A stretch of DNA of 56,400 nucleotides from UBA932 sp031548545 (GTDB lineage: Bacteria > Bacteroidota > Bacteroidia > Bacteroidales > UBA932), in contig JAVBQY010000013.1 of NCBI GenBank assembly GCA_031548545.1, positions 1 through 56,400 on the forward strand. Reading direction: 5' to 3'. A program made the position numbers and the translations under genes. This document shows positions 41,208 to 49,899 of this stretch, piece by piece (position 1 is the stretch's first letter; each line of letters begins with the position of its first letter). The notes under the pieces were generated by a model, which was given only the letters and a program-made list of their open reading frames with translations, was not told the DNA's origin and did no database searches.

Positions 41208-42464
41208 TTAGCTTTCGTTGACATCCAATCTGTATAGTTTATCCGAGCGGCGGACCTTTCCGGGCACCGCCATAGAAAAGAAAACCCCTTTTTCCACCAG
41301 CTCCACCGGCTCAAGGTTCACACGTACATCATCAATGACCGTACCGACCACGCCGGTGGTAGGGCCTATGATCAGCACCTCATCGCCTTTGCGGAGGCTG
41401 CCGGTTTCCATATAACATTCAGCAACGCCAAGTCCGCTGAAATAATTGGTTACTTTAGCCACATAGGTTTTACGGCGGGTAGCTTTATTGCCGTACACCT
41501 CGCTCCACTGGCCCAGGCGTGCGCCTTGATAATAGCCGTCCCAAAAACCCCGGTTGAAGACGGTTTGCAACTGAGCCGTCAGCTGCTGCACCAGTTCCGG
41601 GGTGTACACCCCGTCAACCACGGCCTGTGCGGCGCGGCTGTAGGCTGCAACGACCGTTTTCACATACTCCGCCGAACGCGCCCGGCCTTCAATCTTCAGC
41701 ACCCGTACGCCGGAGGCGATCATCTTGTCCAGGAAACCAATGGTACAAAGATCCTTGGGCGACATGATGTATTCATTATCCACCAGCAACTCAAGGCCGG
41801 TATCATTGTCCGTGACGGTATAACCGCGCCGGCAAAGCTGATAACAGGAACCCCGGTTGGCCGAGGCGTTATATTCATGCAAACTGAGGTAACATTTACC
41901 CGATACGGCCATGCACAAGGCGCCGTGGCAGAACATTTCGATCTGCACGGGCCGGCCGGCAGGGCCGGTAATATTGCGTTCCTGTATCTGCCTGTATATG
42001 CCGGCCACCTGATGCAGGGTCAATTCACGGGAAAGCACCGCCACGTCGGCAAAGGCAGCATAGAATTGCAGGGATTCGCTATTGGTAATATTCAACTGGG
42101 TGGAAAGATGCACCTCTACACCGCAGGCGCGGGCATAAGCGATAACGGACATATCCGCAGCGATAACGGCGGTAACGCCGGCAGCTTTGGCGGCATCGAC
42201 CAGGCGCCGCATATCCTCCAGCTCACCGTCGTAAAGCACGGTGTTTATGGTCAGGTAGGAGCGCATGCCGTTGTGTTCGCATACATCAACAATTTTCGGA
42301 AGATCTTCCGGCTGGAAATTATTGGCGGAACGGGCGCGCATGTTCAGGTTCCCCACACCGAAATACACGGAATCGGCGCCGGCCTGGGCGGCAGCCATCA
42401 GGCAGTCGAAACTGCCGGCCGGCGCCATAATTTCTATATCGGATCGCTTCAGCTTATTCTCCAT
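41208..42464 (-). CDS. U32-family peptidase-like protein (TrhP/RlhA type)
   Basis: The 418-residue protein shows the U32 motifs IMAPAGSFDCLMAAAQAGAD, VYFGVGNLNMRARSANN, LTINTVLYDGELEDM, EVHLSTQLNITNSE, and the signature EMFCHGALCMAVSGKCYLS with following cysteines (NRGSCYQLCRRGY). A C-terminal beta-barrel follows. U32 proteins hydroxylate tRNA or rRNA (TrhP, RlhA) rather than act as proteases; which RNA applies here cannot be told. It overlaps the GT9 gene by 11 bases. Confidence 0.9.
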   Translation of the reverse strand: MENKLKRSDIEIMAPAGSFDCLMAAAQAGADSVYFGVGNLNMRARSANNFQPEDLPKIVDVCEHNGMRSYLTINTVLYDGELEDMRRLVDAAKAAGVTAVIAADMSVIAYARACGVEVHLSTQLNITNSESLQFYAAFADVAVLSRELTLHQVAGIYRQIQERNITGPAGRPVQIEMFCHGALCMAVSGKCYLSLHEYNASANRGSCYQLCRRGYTVTDNDTGLELLVDNEYIMSPKDLCTIGFLDKMIASGVRVLKIEGRARSAEYVKTVVAAYSRAAQAVVDGVYTPELVQQLTAQLQTVFNRGFWDGYYQGARLGQWSEVYGNKATRRKTYVAKVTNYFSGLGVAECYMETGSLRKGDEVLIIGPTTGVVGTVIDDVRVNLEPVELVEKGVFFSMAVPGKVRRSDKLYRLDVNES

Positions 42465-43500
42465 GAAGTACTTTTGTTATCTTATCAATGATCACTTGTT
42501 CCGGGATATTCATGCAGGCATAATCCTTCCGGTAACAGGGCTTGTCGCCGAACACCGAACAGGGACGGCAATAGAGGTCCGACTGTACATTACCCTGTGC
42601 AGACTGGCGCCAACCGCCAAAGCCGGCATAGGGGTGGGTAGCCCCCCAGACAGACACTACAGGAACGCCCATAAAGGAAGCCAGGTGCATATTGGCGGAG
42701 TCCATAGACACGACGACATCCATCTTACCGAGTTGCAATAACTCTTCGGATAAGGGTAACTTTCCGGCCAGGGACTGCACGTTGGCATACTTGTCTTCCC
42801 AAACCGCCAGTTGACGGACCTCTTCTTTCCCTCCACCGAAAAGATAGACCTCCGTATGCTCCTGCCGGGCAAAATGAGCCACAACCTTTTCCATCCGCTC
42901 CGGCGGATAAATTTTCTCTTTGTACTTGGCAAAGGGGGCGATGCCGATTCTGCGGACACCGGCCACCGGATGAGCAGTGAACGGCGGAAGGGCGGAAGGC
43001 TGAAAAAAGGCTGGTTGCTGAGCGGAAACAGCAGCCGACAGGACATCAAAGTAGCGGTCAATCATGCTTTTCAGCGCCTGCATTTTTTTGTGCTTGCGGC
43101 GGGTAAGCCCGCGCTTTTCGCCCCGGCCTTTCCGGAGCTTTTTCACCGGATAGCCGTATAAGCGGAACCACAAAGAAAGCAAATGCGTACGCAAGACGCC
43201 ATGCAGGTCGGCGACCACATCAGGACGCAGGGAACGCAGCAGACCAAAGAGCTTCCATAGTCCCGGAATACCGCGGTAAGTTGTTTTGAAATCCGCCGCG
43301 ACAAAAGAAACATTCTCCTGCCCTTCAAAAAGCGGGGCAAAGAGCGGGCGTGACACCATAATAAAATGACAGGAGGGATACGCTGCAGCAAATTCACGTA
43401 CTGCGGCGGCAGTCATGGCCACATCGCCCATGGCGGAAAAACGGAACAAGAGGACTTTCAATGGCCGGTGGCCATCATTATTATCATGACTTTCTGGCAT
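42454..43500 (-). CDS. Glycosyltransferase family 9 (heptosyltransferase-like)
   Basis: The 348-residue GT-B enzyme has VLLFRFSAMGDVAMTAAAV, VADLHGVLRTH, GIAPFAKYKEKIYP, and the donor-site VSMDSANMHLASFMGVPVVS with VWGATHPYAGF, all typical of ADP-heptose transferases. It probably adds a core sugar to lipopolysaccharide. It overlaps U32 by 11 bases and DUF4254 by 17. Confidence 0.9.
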   Translation of the reverse strand: MPESHDNNDGHRPLKVLLFRFSAMGDVAMTAAAVREFAAAYPSCHFIMVSRPLFAPLFEGQENVSFVAADFKTTYRGIPGLWKLFGLLRSLRPDVVADLHGVLRTHLLSLWFRLYGYPVKKLRKGRGEKRGLTRRKHKKMQALKSMIDRYFDVLSAAVSAQQPAFFQPSALPPFTAHPVAGVRRIGIAPFAKYKEKIYPPERMEKVVAHFARQEHTEVYLFGGGKEEVRQLAVWEDKYANVQSLAGKLPLSEELLQLGKMDVVVSMDSANMHLASFMGVPVVSVWGATHPYAGFGGWRQSAQGNVQSDLYCRPCSVFGDKPCYRKDYACMNIPEQVIIDKITKVLHGE

Positions 43501-44089
43501 ATAATACCGGGTTAAGAGACGGATCGTTGTACATTTTCATCTGCTTGTACACCTTCATATACTTGCGGCCGGCGCCTATGTCTTCGAGCAGGCGGTCTAT
43601 GGCAGCCGACAAATCTTTTTGCTGTTCAAGCAATATATCCAATTTTTTAGCACACTGCTCATGGTGTACAGGGTCTGCATCCGTACGGTTTACCTCCTGC
43701 TGCATGTGGTAGATTTTCAGCACCAGGATAGACAAGCGGTCAACCGCCCAGGCCGGACTCTCGGTATTGATCGTCGCATCGGCCAGGGGTTTAACCTCCT
43801 TGTACTGATCAAGGAAGAAACTGTCAATTAACTCCACCAAATCCGTGCGGTCCTGGTTAGACCTGTCAATACGCCGCTTGAGCTGCAAGGCTTCCACCGG
43901 GTCAATCGACGGATTGCGGATAATATCCTCCAGGTGCCATTGTACGGCATCTATCCAGTTTTTGAGAAAGAGATAATACTCGATCGTCTTGAATTCATAG
44001 GGATTCTTGATTTCCGCATCCACGTTGTCCATGGTATGGTAAGACTCCGTACAGGCGGTAAAAATCTGGTTGCATTTGTTTGAAAACAT
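43484..44089 (-). CDS. DUF4254 protein
   Basis: The 201-residue protein is mostly helical and has the family's WHLEDIIRNPSIDPVEALQ, INTESPAWAVDRLSILVLK and MYNDPSLNPVLY. Function is unknown; it is recurrently found beside GT9 genes in Bacteroidota, which is the case here. It lies 6 bases after the polyprenyl synthase gene. Confidence 0.85.
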   Translation of the reverse strand: MFSNKCNQIFTACTESYHTMDNVDAEIKNPYEFKTIEYYLFLKNWIDAVQWHLEDIIRNPSIDPVEALQLKRRIDRSNQDRTDLVELIDSFFLDQYKEVKPLADATINTESPAWAVDRLSILVLKIYHMQQEVNRTDADPVHHEQCAKKLDILLEQQKDLSAAIDRLLEDIGAGRKYMKVYKQMKMYNDPSLNPVLYARKS

Positions 44090-44095
44090 ATCGTT

Positions 44096-45073
44096 CTATT
44101 TGTCTCGGTTAATCAATTCATGGGCAAAGTTGCTCAATTGCTCTTTGCGTTTCGGGTCAATATCCAGACTACGGAGGATATCCGCCGCCTGGCTGAAATA
44201 AAGGGTAATGGCCTCCTCGGTCTTCGCGCGGATACCCAGGCGGTCATAGATGTCCAGCATCCCCCGGATTTTCTCTTCCGGCACGGCATCCTTCGCCGCA
44301 AGCCATGCGTTCAGGCTCCGGCGATCTTCTTCGCCGGCTTCGCGCAGGGCGGTCACCAACAGAAAAGTTTTTTTATTGGTCAGCATATCATTGCCGATAG
44401 CCTTACCGAAAACAGCCGACTTTCCGTAAGCATCCAACAGGTCATCCTGAAGTTGGAAAGCCATACCCAAGCGGTAGCCGAACTCGTACATTTTTTCCGC
44501 ATCGCTGTTGGAAGCGCCGGCGGCTATGGCGCCGATCTGGGCGGAAGCGGCCAACAAGACAGCCGTCTTCAACGCGATCATCTCCAAATAATCTTCAATG
44601 GTAATAAAAGGCAACTGTTCGTAATTCATATCCAGCTGCTGTCCCTCACAAACCTGCGCCGCCGTACGCCCGAATAACTTCAGGACATCCGGCTGGTAAG
44701 CCGGATCCGCTTCACACAGGTATTGGTAAGCCATAATACACATTACATCCCCGGAAAGAATAGCCACGTTGCTATTCCACTTTTTCCAGACCGTATCCTG
44801 CCCTCTGCGTATCCCGGCATTATCCATAATATCATCATGCAGGAGGGTAAAACCGTGAAAGACCTCAAGGCCCAGGGCCGGCAGCACAATCCGGTCATCT
44901 ATCCGTTCACTGAACATATTGTATGACAATAAACTCAGCAGCGGCCGGATACGTTTTCCACCGATAGACATCATATAAGAAACCGGCAAGTACAACTCGC
45001 GCGGCTTGCCGGTAAGCGGCAGGGTATTGATGGATCTTTCAACCCAGGATCGCAATTCGTCTACAGAATACAT
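44096..45073 (-). CDS. Polyprenyl diphosphate synthase (trans)
   Basis: The 325-residue protein has GGKRIRPLLSLLSYNMF, the first aspartate motif LLHDDIMDNAGIRRG and the second FQLQDDLLDAYG, as in geranylgeranyl/octaprenyl synthases. It makes all-trans prenyl chains for quinones or carriers; chain length cannot be read off reliably. The ATG at 45073 (MYSVDELRSW) or 45079 is preferred, because an ATG at 45148 lies upstream of the promoter at 45096-45103. It leads the operon to DUF4846. Confidence 0.88.
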   Translation of the reverse strand: MYSVDELRSWVERSINTLPLTGKPRELYLPVSYMMSIGGKRIRPLLSLLSYNMFSERIDDRIVLPALGLEVFHGFTLLHDDIMDNAGIRRGQDTVWKKWNSNVAILSGDVMCIMAYQYLCEADPAYQPDVLKLFGRTAAQVCEGQQLDMNYEQLPFITIEDYLEMIALKTAVLLAASAQIGAIAAGASNSDAEKMYEFGYRLGMAFQLQDDLLDAYGKSAVFGKAIGNDMLTNKKTFLLVTALREAGEEDRRSLNAWLAAKDAVPEEKIRGMLDIYDRLGIRAKTEEAITLYFSQAADILRSLDIDPKRKEQLSNFAHELINRDK

Positions 45074-45095
45074 AAACATTTTGACATATAACCTA

Positions 45096-45103
45096 CAAAG
45101 ATA
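45096..45103 (-). promoter_or_regulatory. -7 element of the polyprenyl synthase operon
   Basis: TATCTTTG on the minus strand matches TAnnTTTG, with a TTG 21 bases farther upstream. It decides against the long reading frame start at 45148. Confidence 0.55.
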
Positions 45104-45116
45104 ACAAAAATACTTG

Positions 45117-45124
45117 TACTTTTG
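45117..45124 (+). promoter_or_regulatory. -7 element of rsgA, 5 bases from the start codon
   Basis: TACTTTTG matches TAnnTTTG and ends 5 bases before the ATG at 45130. If used, the rsgA transcript would begin at or near the start codon and be leaderless. No -33 TTTG is at the right distance. Confidence 0.4.
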
Positions 45125-45129
45125 CAAGC

Positions 45130-46071
45130 ATGAAAGAGGAAAGGACAATCAGCGGACTGGTCTTCCGGCACACCGGCAGCCATTATATGGTACGGCTTAA
45201 CGAGCATAATACACTTGTTGACTGTACGATAAGAGGAAGACTACGCCTCAAGGAAAGCAGCACTACCAACCCAATTGCCGTTGGCGATCATGTTCATATA
45301 GAATTACTTAACAACTCCGAAGGGGTCATCACCGCCATAGAGCCCCGTAAGAACTACATTATCAGACGCTCCACCAATCTCTCCCGCGAGGCCCATGTGA
45401 TTGCAGCCAATCTTGACTGCGCCTACTTAGTCACCACGATCGTACAGCCTGTCAACCGGATGGAGTTCATAGACCGCTTCCTGGTCACCTGCGAGGCGTA
45501 CAAGGTACCGGTGAAAATCTTAGTCAACAAACTGGACCTCTATGATCAGGCGGCGCTGGAAAGCCTGGAACACTTTACAACAATTTATAGCGGAGCCGGT
45601 TATGAGGTATGGCCGGTATCGGCGCTGACCGGCGAAAATATAGAGAAACTGCAGGAAGACATCCGGCAACGCGTCTGCCTGTTTTCCGGCAGTTCGGGCG
45701 TCGGAAAATCCTCCCTGATCAATGCCATAGACCCTACCCTTCGCCTGCGCACCGGCGAAATCAGCAGTTATCACCAAAAAGGGATGCACACCACGACCTT
45801 CTACGAGATGTTTGAAACGGCCATGGGCGGATACATTATCGATACGCCCGGGATCAAAGGGTTCGGACTGGTTGATGTCGGGAAAGAAGAAATTTACCAT
45901 TTCTTTCCGGAAATTTTCAAACAGGCCGCCGGTTGTAAATTCCAACCCTGCACCCATACCCACGAACCCCGCTGCGCCGTACTGCAAGCCGTAGAACGCG
46001 GCGATATCTCCCCTGAGCGTTATGAGAGTTATCTGAAACTGCTGGAGGACGATGAGGGGAAGTACAGGTAA
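45130..46071 (+). CDS. rsgA: Ribosome small-subunit-dependent GTPase RsgA
   Basis: The 313-residue circularly permuted GTPase has an N-terminal OB fold, G4 VNKLDL, G5 PVSAL, then G1 SGSSGVGKSSLINAI and G3 DTPGIKGFGL. The zinc region is GCKFQPCTHTHEPRCAV. RsgA checks 30S subunit maturation. It is divergent from the polyprenyl synthase gene with only 56 bases between starts. A CTCACG-AGC-CGTGAG hairpin follows the stop. Confidence 0.95.
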   Translation: MKEERTISGLVFRHTGSHYMVRLNEHNTLVDCTIRGRLRLKESSTTNPIAVGDHVHIELLNNSEGVITAIEPRKNYIIRRSTNLSREAHVIAANLDCAYLVTTIVQPVNRMEFIDRFLVTCEAYKVPVKILVNKLDLYDQAALESLEHFTTIYSGAGYEVWPVSALTGENIEKLQEDIRQRVCLFSGSSGVGKSSLINAIDPTLRLRTGEISSYHQKGMHTTTFYEMFETAMGGYIIDTPGIKGFGLVDVGKEEIYHFFPEIFKQAAGCKFQPCTHTHEPRCAVLQAVERGDISPERYESYLKLLEDDEGKYR

Positions 46072-46083
46072 TAGTGAACCGAG

Positions 46084-46098
46084 CTCACGAGCCGTGAG
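46084..46098. terminator. Hairpin after rsgA
   Basis: CTCACG (46084-46089), loop AGC, CGTGAG (46093-46098) form a perfect six-pair stem 12 bases after the rsgA stop. No T-run follows, so it is at best a weak terminator. Confidence 0.3.
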
Positions 46099-46110
46099 GC
46101 CAGTAACAAT

Positions 46111-46138
46111 GAATAGTGAATAGTGAATAATGAATAGT
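46111..46138. repeat. 28-base tandem heptamer element, copy 3 (intergenic)
   Basis: The plus-strand units are GAATAGT, GAATAGT, GAATAAT, GAATAGT. It lies between rsgA and the next start codon, in inverse orientation to copy 4 at 46228-46255. Confidence 0.85.
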
Positions 46139-46159
46139 GTGTATTATTTTTGTGGGATT

Positions 46160-49150
46160 ATGGAAAGGAAAACGGAAAAAAACAGGAATAAAAACAACAA
46201 GGCGGGTCGCTTTACCCGTGTCTTTTTATTATTCATTATTCACTATTCACTATTCATTACCCCCGCTTTTGCCCAATATTACGATGTAGGCGAAGACCCC
46301 TCATGGGTAAAATGGCGCCGGATCGAGACCAAACATTTCACCCTGGTTTACCCCTCGACCCTTGACTCTGCCGCCAAACGTTATGCCTGGCTCTTTGACC
46401 AGGCCTCGGACAAGGTAGCCGCCCCGTTGGAAACCAAACTAAAACGCATCCCTATCGTGCTCCACCCCTACAACCTGCGCAGCAACGGTTTGGTAAGCTG
46501 GGCGCCCTCCCGTATGGAGCTGAACACCACGCCGCCGCATGACGGCTTCCCGCAGTTGTGGGATAAACAACTGGTACTGCACGAAACACGGCACGCCGCC
46601 CAGATGAGCAAGATGGGAGACAATATCATCAAGTACCTGCACTGGGGGATAGGAGAACAGGCCGAAGGCTTGTTTGTCGGCATCTTTATCCCGAGCTGGT
46701 ACCTTGAAGGCGACGCCACACTCTCGGAAACGGCCCTTTCCTCTTCCGGCCGCGGCCGCTACGCCCGTTTTATGATGGGACAGAAAGCCTACCTGCTCGA
46801 CGATATGCACTTTAGCTGGGACCAGTGGAAAATGGGATCTTACCGCTACCCCGTACCTAACGCCTATGAGCTGGGCTATACCATGTCTGCCTATGCCACC
46901 CTGAAAGCCGGGAGCAACATCTTCGGCCGCGCGCTTGACTACAGTACCCGGCGCATTTATGACATTCCTCCCTTTGATGTCGCCCTTGGGAAATTTGCCG
47001 GCGGCGGCGAGCAAACCCTACAGCGGGAGGCTTTTGAAGTACTCAAAAAACAATGGAAGCAGGAAGACAGCCTGCGTGGCGCCGATATCCCCTCCCACGC
47101 CATCACCGCGCTTTCAACGGACTATACGGCTTACAACCTTCCGGCAGTCAGCGATGCCGGGAAAATCTATGCCCTACGCATGGAAATGAACCGTTCACCG
47201 CGACTGGTGGAGATTGACACCTGTGGTGAAATCAAACGGCTCCGGGCCATGACCTCCGTCAACAGCCGGCTGGTATACCATGAGGGCTTCATTTTCTGGA
47301 CGGAGATCATACCCCACCCCCGCTGGCCGCAGCAGAGCTACTCGGTGATCAAGTGTTACAATATCGCCACCCGCAGCATCTATACCCTCACCCACCGTAC
47401 GCGCTACGAGGGAGTGCAGCTCTCGGCCGACGGCACCCGGCTGGTCACCATAGAAAATACGCCCGAAGGCGAATCACGGCTGGTCATCATCCCCCTGATC
47501 ATGGTTCAGGGCGGAGCGCCACGGCTCTCCGGCAATGTAAGCCGCTATATCCCCACCCCGCTAAGCGGCGTCTGGAAAGAAGCCGTATGGAGCACCGACA
47601 GCCTGACCAACACCCTTATTTATGCCACCCTGCTGTCGGACAAAGGCACGGAACTCTACAGCATAGACCCCCTCACCAGGCAATACAAACAACTGATAGC
47701 GCCCGGCTTCACCGACATCAAACAAATGAGCTGGTGGAACAACCAACTGCTATTTGTAAGCGGCTACAACGGCCGGGACAACATCTACGCCCTGCAGCCC
47801 GGAAGCCGGCAGATCCACCGCCTCTCGAACGCCCGCCTGGGCGCCTTCACGCCCACCATTACGCCCGACGGGGCCCATATGGTTTACGCGAATTATCATG
47901 CTTACGGCTACCAACTGCGCCGGGTGTCTACCGACAGCCTGCTCCGGGAGCCCGAAAGCTTTACCCGGCCCTACGGCTATGCATGGGCGGACAGCCTCTC
48001 GGCACGTAGCCAATTCAACCTCGACACCATCAGCGTTCCGCCCTTAGCCGAAATGGCCTACCAAAGCAAACCCTATAACAAACTCACCCACCTCTTCCGC
48101 TTCCACAGCTGGGCGCCCTTATACATCAACCCCGACGAGCTGAAATCCATGGAGCTGGACAACGTAACCAACAACGTAGGCTGGGGCGCTACCGTGTTTA
48201 GCCAGAACAGCCTCAACACCGCCATCGCCCGCCTGGGCTACCATTACAATAACGGATTCCACTCCGGACACCTTGCTTTCACCTATAAAGGCTGGTGGCC
48301 CGTCATAGACCTGAAGTTCGACATCAATGACCGCTATGCCGTAGAATACCGTGACCTGAGAGTAGTCAACGACACGCTGGTCGGACGCAAAGTCAACATC
48401 AAAGACCCTTACATAGAGGGCACCATCCGCCTGTACGCCCCTTTGAATTTCAGCAGCAACGGCTGGCTCCGGGCCCTGATCCCCCAAATAGAAGAACATT
48501 TCACCAATGACCGCTACTACAGATTCAACGACCCCGACGCCTACTACTACCACTATTTTATGGCCGGGCTCACCTGGTACGAGCGCCTGCCCATAGCCGC
48601 CCGCGAACTCTACCCACGCTGGGGCTATATGCTCAAAGGACAGTACCTCACCGCCCCCTTCGGCCGTATCAATATCGGCCATGTGGGCATGGTACAGCTC
48701 ACCACCTGGACCCCCGGGCTCTTCCGCAATAACGGGGTACAATTCAAAGCCGGTTACCAGTGGCAATTCGTGCAAAGCGACGGCTATTACATACAGAATC
48801 TGTTGCCTGCGCCGCGCGGCTATCCGGCCTTGGGCGCCAAAAACATGGTAGCCCTCAGTGCGGATTATTCGTTTCCGTTGTTTTACCCGGACTGGAACCT
48901 GGCCTGGATAGCCTACTTCAAACGCATACGCATGAATGTATTCAGTGACTACTCCAATATTTCACAGTTCCGCGGCGTCACCGTTAACGAATGGTCCCTC
49001 GGCTTCGATATCCTGGCCGATTACCATATCTTCCGCTTCGATTTTCCGGTCGAAACCGGTATCCGTTGCGCTTTCCCCATGACCAACGGCGCCAGCCCCA
49101 ATGGAACCAGCCCAACCATCAGCCTCTTATTTAGCTTGAAATTTAATTAA
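46160..49150 (+). CDS. Large exported protein: peptidase MA-like domain, beta-propeller, C-terminal barrel-like region
   Basis: The start MERKTEKN at 46160 gives 996 residues with a basic leader and signal peptide (LLFIIHYSLFITPAFAQ). A zinc-metalloprotease-like site, HETRHAAQ (H141-E142, H145), is followed by WYLEGDATLSE with E183, the gluzincin arrangement. Residues about 320-640 are propeller-like with TolB/PD40 phrases (TPTITPDGAHMVYANYHAYG). The last 330 residues alternate like outer-membrane strands (YFMAGLTWYERL, ISLLFSLKFN at the end). I read it as an outer-membrane or surface-anchored protease-like protein of unknown target. The signal peptide contains heptamer copy 4. Confidence 0.65.
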   Translation: MERKTEKNRNKNNKAGRFTRVFLLFIIHYSLFITPAFAQYYDVGEDPSWVKWRRIETKHFTLVYPSTLDSAAKRYAWLFDQASDKVAAPLETKLKRIPIVLHPYNLRSNGLVSWAPSRMELNTTPPHDGFPQLWDKQLVLHETRHAAQMSKMGDNIIKYLHWGIGEQAEGLFVGIFIPSWYLEGDATLSETALSSSGRGRYARFMMGQKAYLLDDMHFSWDQWKMGSYRYPVPNAYELGYTMSAYATLKAGSNIFGRALDYSTRRIYDIPPFDVALGKFAGGGEQTLQREAFEVLKKQWKQEDSLRGADIPSHAITALSTDYTAYNLPAVSDAGKIYALRMEMNRSPRLVEIDTCGEIKRLRAMTSVNSRLVYHEGFIFWTEIIPHPRWPQQSYSVIKCYNIATRSIYTLTHRTRYEGVQLSADGTRLVTIENTPEGESRLVIIPLIMVQGGAPRLSGNVSRYIPTPLSGVWKEAVWSTDSLTNTLIYATLLSDKGTELYSIDPLTRQYKQLIAPGFTDIKQMSWWNNQLLFVSGYNGRDNIYALQPGSRQIHRLSNARLGAFTPTITPDGAHMVYANYHAYGYQLRRVSTDSLLREPESFTRPYGYAWADSLSARSQFNLDTISVPPLAEMAYQSKPYNKLTHLFRFHSWAPLYINPDELKSMELDNVTNNVGWGATVFSQNSLNTAIARLGYHYNNGFHSGHLAFTYKGWWPVIDLKFDINDRYAVEYRDLRVVNDTLVGRKVNIKDPYIEGTIRLYAPLNFSSNGWLRALIPQIEEHFTNDRYYRFNDPDAYYYHYFMAGLTWYERLPIAARELYPRWGYMLKGQYLTAPFGRINIGHVGMVQLTTWTPGLFRNNGVQFKAGYQWQFVQSDGYYIQNLLPAPRGYPALGAKNMVALSADYSFPLFYPDWNLAWIAYFKRIRMNVFSDYSNISQFRGVTVNEWSLGFDILADYHIFRFDFPVETGIRCAFPMTNGASPNGTSPTISLLFSLKFN
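46228..46255. repeat. 28-base tandem heptamer element, copy 4 (inside a signal-peptide coding region)
   Basis: On the minus strand the four units are GAATAGT, GAATAGT, GAATAAT, GAATAAT. On the plus strand they encode FIIHYSLF of the signal peptide of the 996-residue protein. It is inverse to copy 3, with 89 bases between the two, including the start codon. Confidence 0.85.
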
Positions 49151-49223
49151 ATACAAAATCTGATTTTTGTATAATTCCTTGTCCCCGATACTACTTCTTT
49201 AGCGCGTACTCAAGTACCATTTG

Positions 49224-49320
49224 ATTTGTCAAAGACTAAGTTGCCGTTGTAGGTCTTGGTACCATCCAGCAACTCATTCTGCTCATTGCGCGCCACGGTG
49301 GAAAGCTTGCGGCCGTCGGG
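49224..49320 (-). pseudogene. Remnant of Rhs core
   Basis: On the minus strand this stretch reads DGRKLSTVARNEQNELLDGT and TYNGNLVFDK, which is the same core segment found intact in the Rhs genes at 52430-52550 and 54520-54640. It begins and ends abruptly and has neither start nor tip. It is the oldest-looking scar of the Rhs array, just after the lipoprotein gene. The rest of 49151-49344 shows nothing recognisable. Confidence 0.8.
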
Positions 49321-49344
49321 ATTTTGCCGATGAGATATCCCCAA

Positions 49345-49899
49345 TTATCTACCATATCGCGCCTGAAAGATACTATCTGCTTGAGCAGATGTTATAGAAT
49401 AGGTGTCTTCTAACTTTGTACTCTCTTGTATCAGTTGCACTAAATAAGCAAAAGAGTTAAATTCACAACTCATATCTACAATAGAAGATGTATCACCTTT
49501 AAAACAAATACAAAAGGTTTCTGTGGCAGAACAGTTATATAGCGAATCTTTAAAATTTATAAACGCCTGTTCAAAAACATTATATTGAGTCAATATAGCC
49601 TTGTTATTTGAAATATCTATAGGGGCGCTTTTCCATAAAAGAATCATATCATAAGCACCTGTATTTGAATGATGAAAGATTCTATATCTTTCATATTTAG
49701 TATAAAGTGAATTTTTAAAGCTAAAAAAATAAACAGTTCCAATATCCCTAAAGTAATCTTTAGTATAAACTATTGCCTTTAAAGTATCATTGTTGGACAA
49801 TGAATCTATAAGTCCAAATGACTGTTCTTTCCAATAAGGTTTTTGTCCACAAGAAAACAGCATAAAGGATGAAAGCAAGATAGTCAATGCCTTTTTCAT
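49345..49899 (-). CDS. Lipoprotein, candidate immunity protein of Rhs orphan 1
   Basis: The 184-residue protein has a lipobox (LLSSFMLFSCGQKP, Cys 17) and no family I recognise. It overlaps the toxin-tip end of the orphan Rhs gene by 4 bases, which is the immunity position in polymorphic toxin systems. A periplasmic-facing lipoprotein would suit a toxin acting in the envelope. Function is inferred from position only. Confidence 0.5.
   Translation of the reverse strand: MKKALTILLSSFMLFSCGQKPYWKEQSFGLIDSLSNNDTLKAIVYTKDYFRDIGTVYFFSFKNSLYTKYERYRIFHHSNTGAYDMILLWKSAPIDISNNKAILTQYNVFEQAFINFKDSLYNCSATETFCICFKGDTSSIVDMSCEFNSFAYLVQLIQESTKLEDTYSITSAQADSIFQARYGR

Noticed and set aside
40930..42491. Long plus-strand open frame opposite the U32 gene (41526-42491)
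   Set aside because: It is a shadow frame of a well-conserved minus-strand gene, without family motifs or a promoter.
45076..45148. Longer N-terminus for the polyprenyl synthase from the ATG at 45148
   Set aside because: It lies upstream of the -7 element at 45096-45103 and inside the divergent rsgA start, and reads unlike the family.
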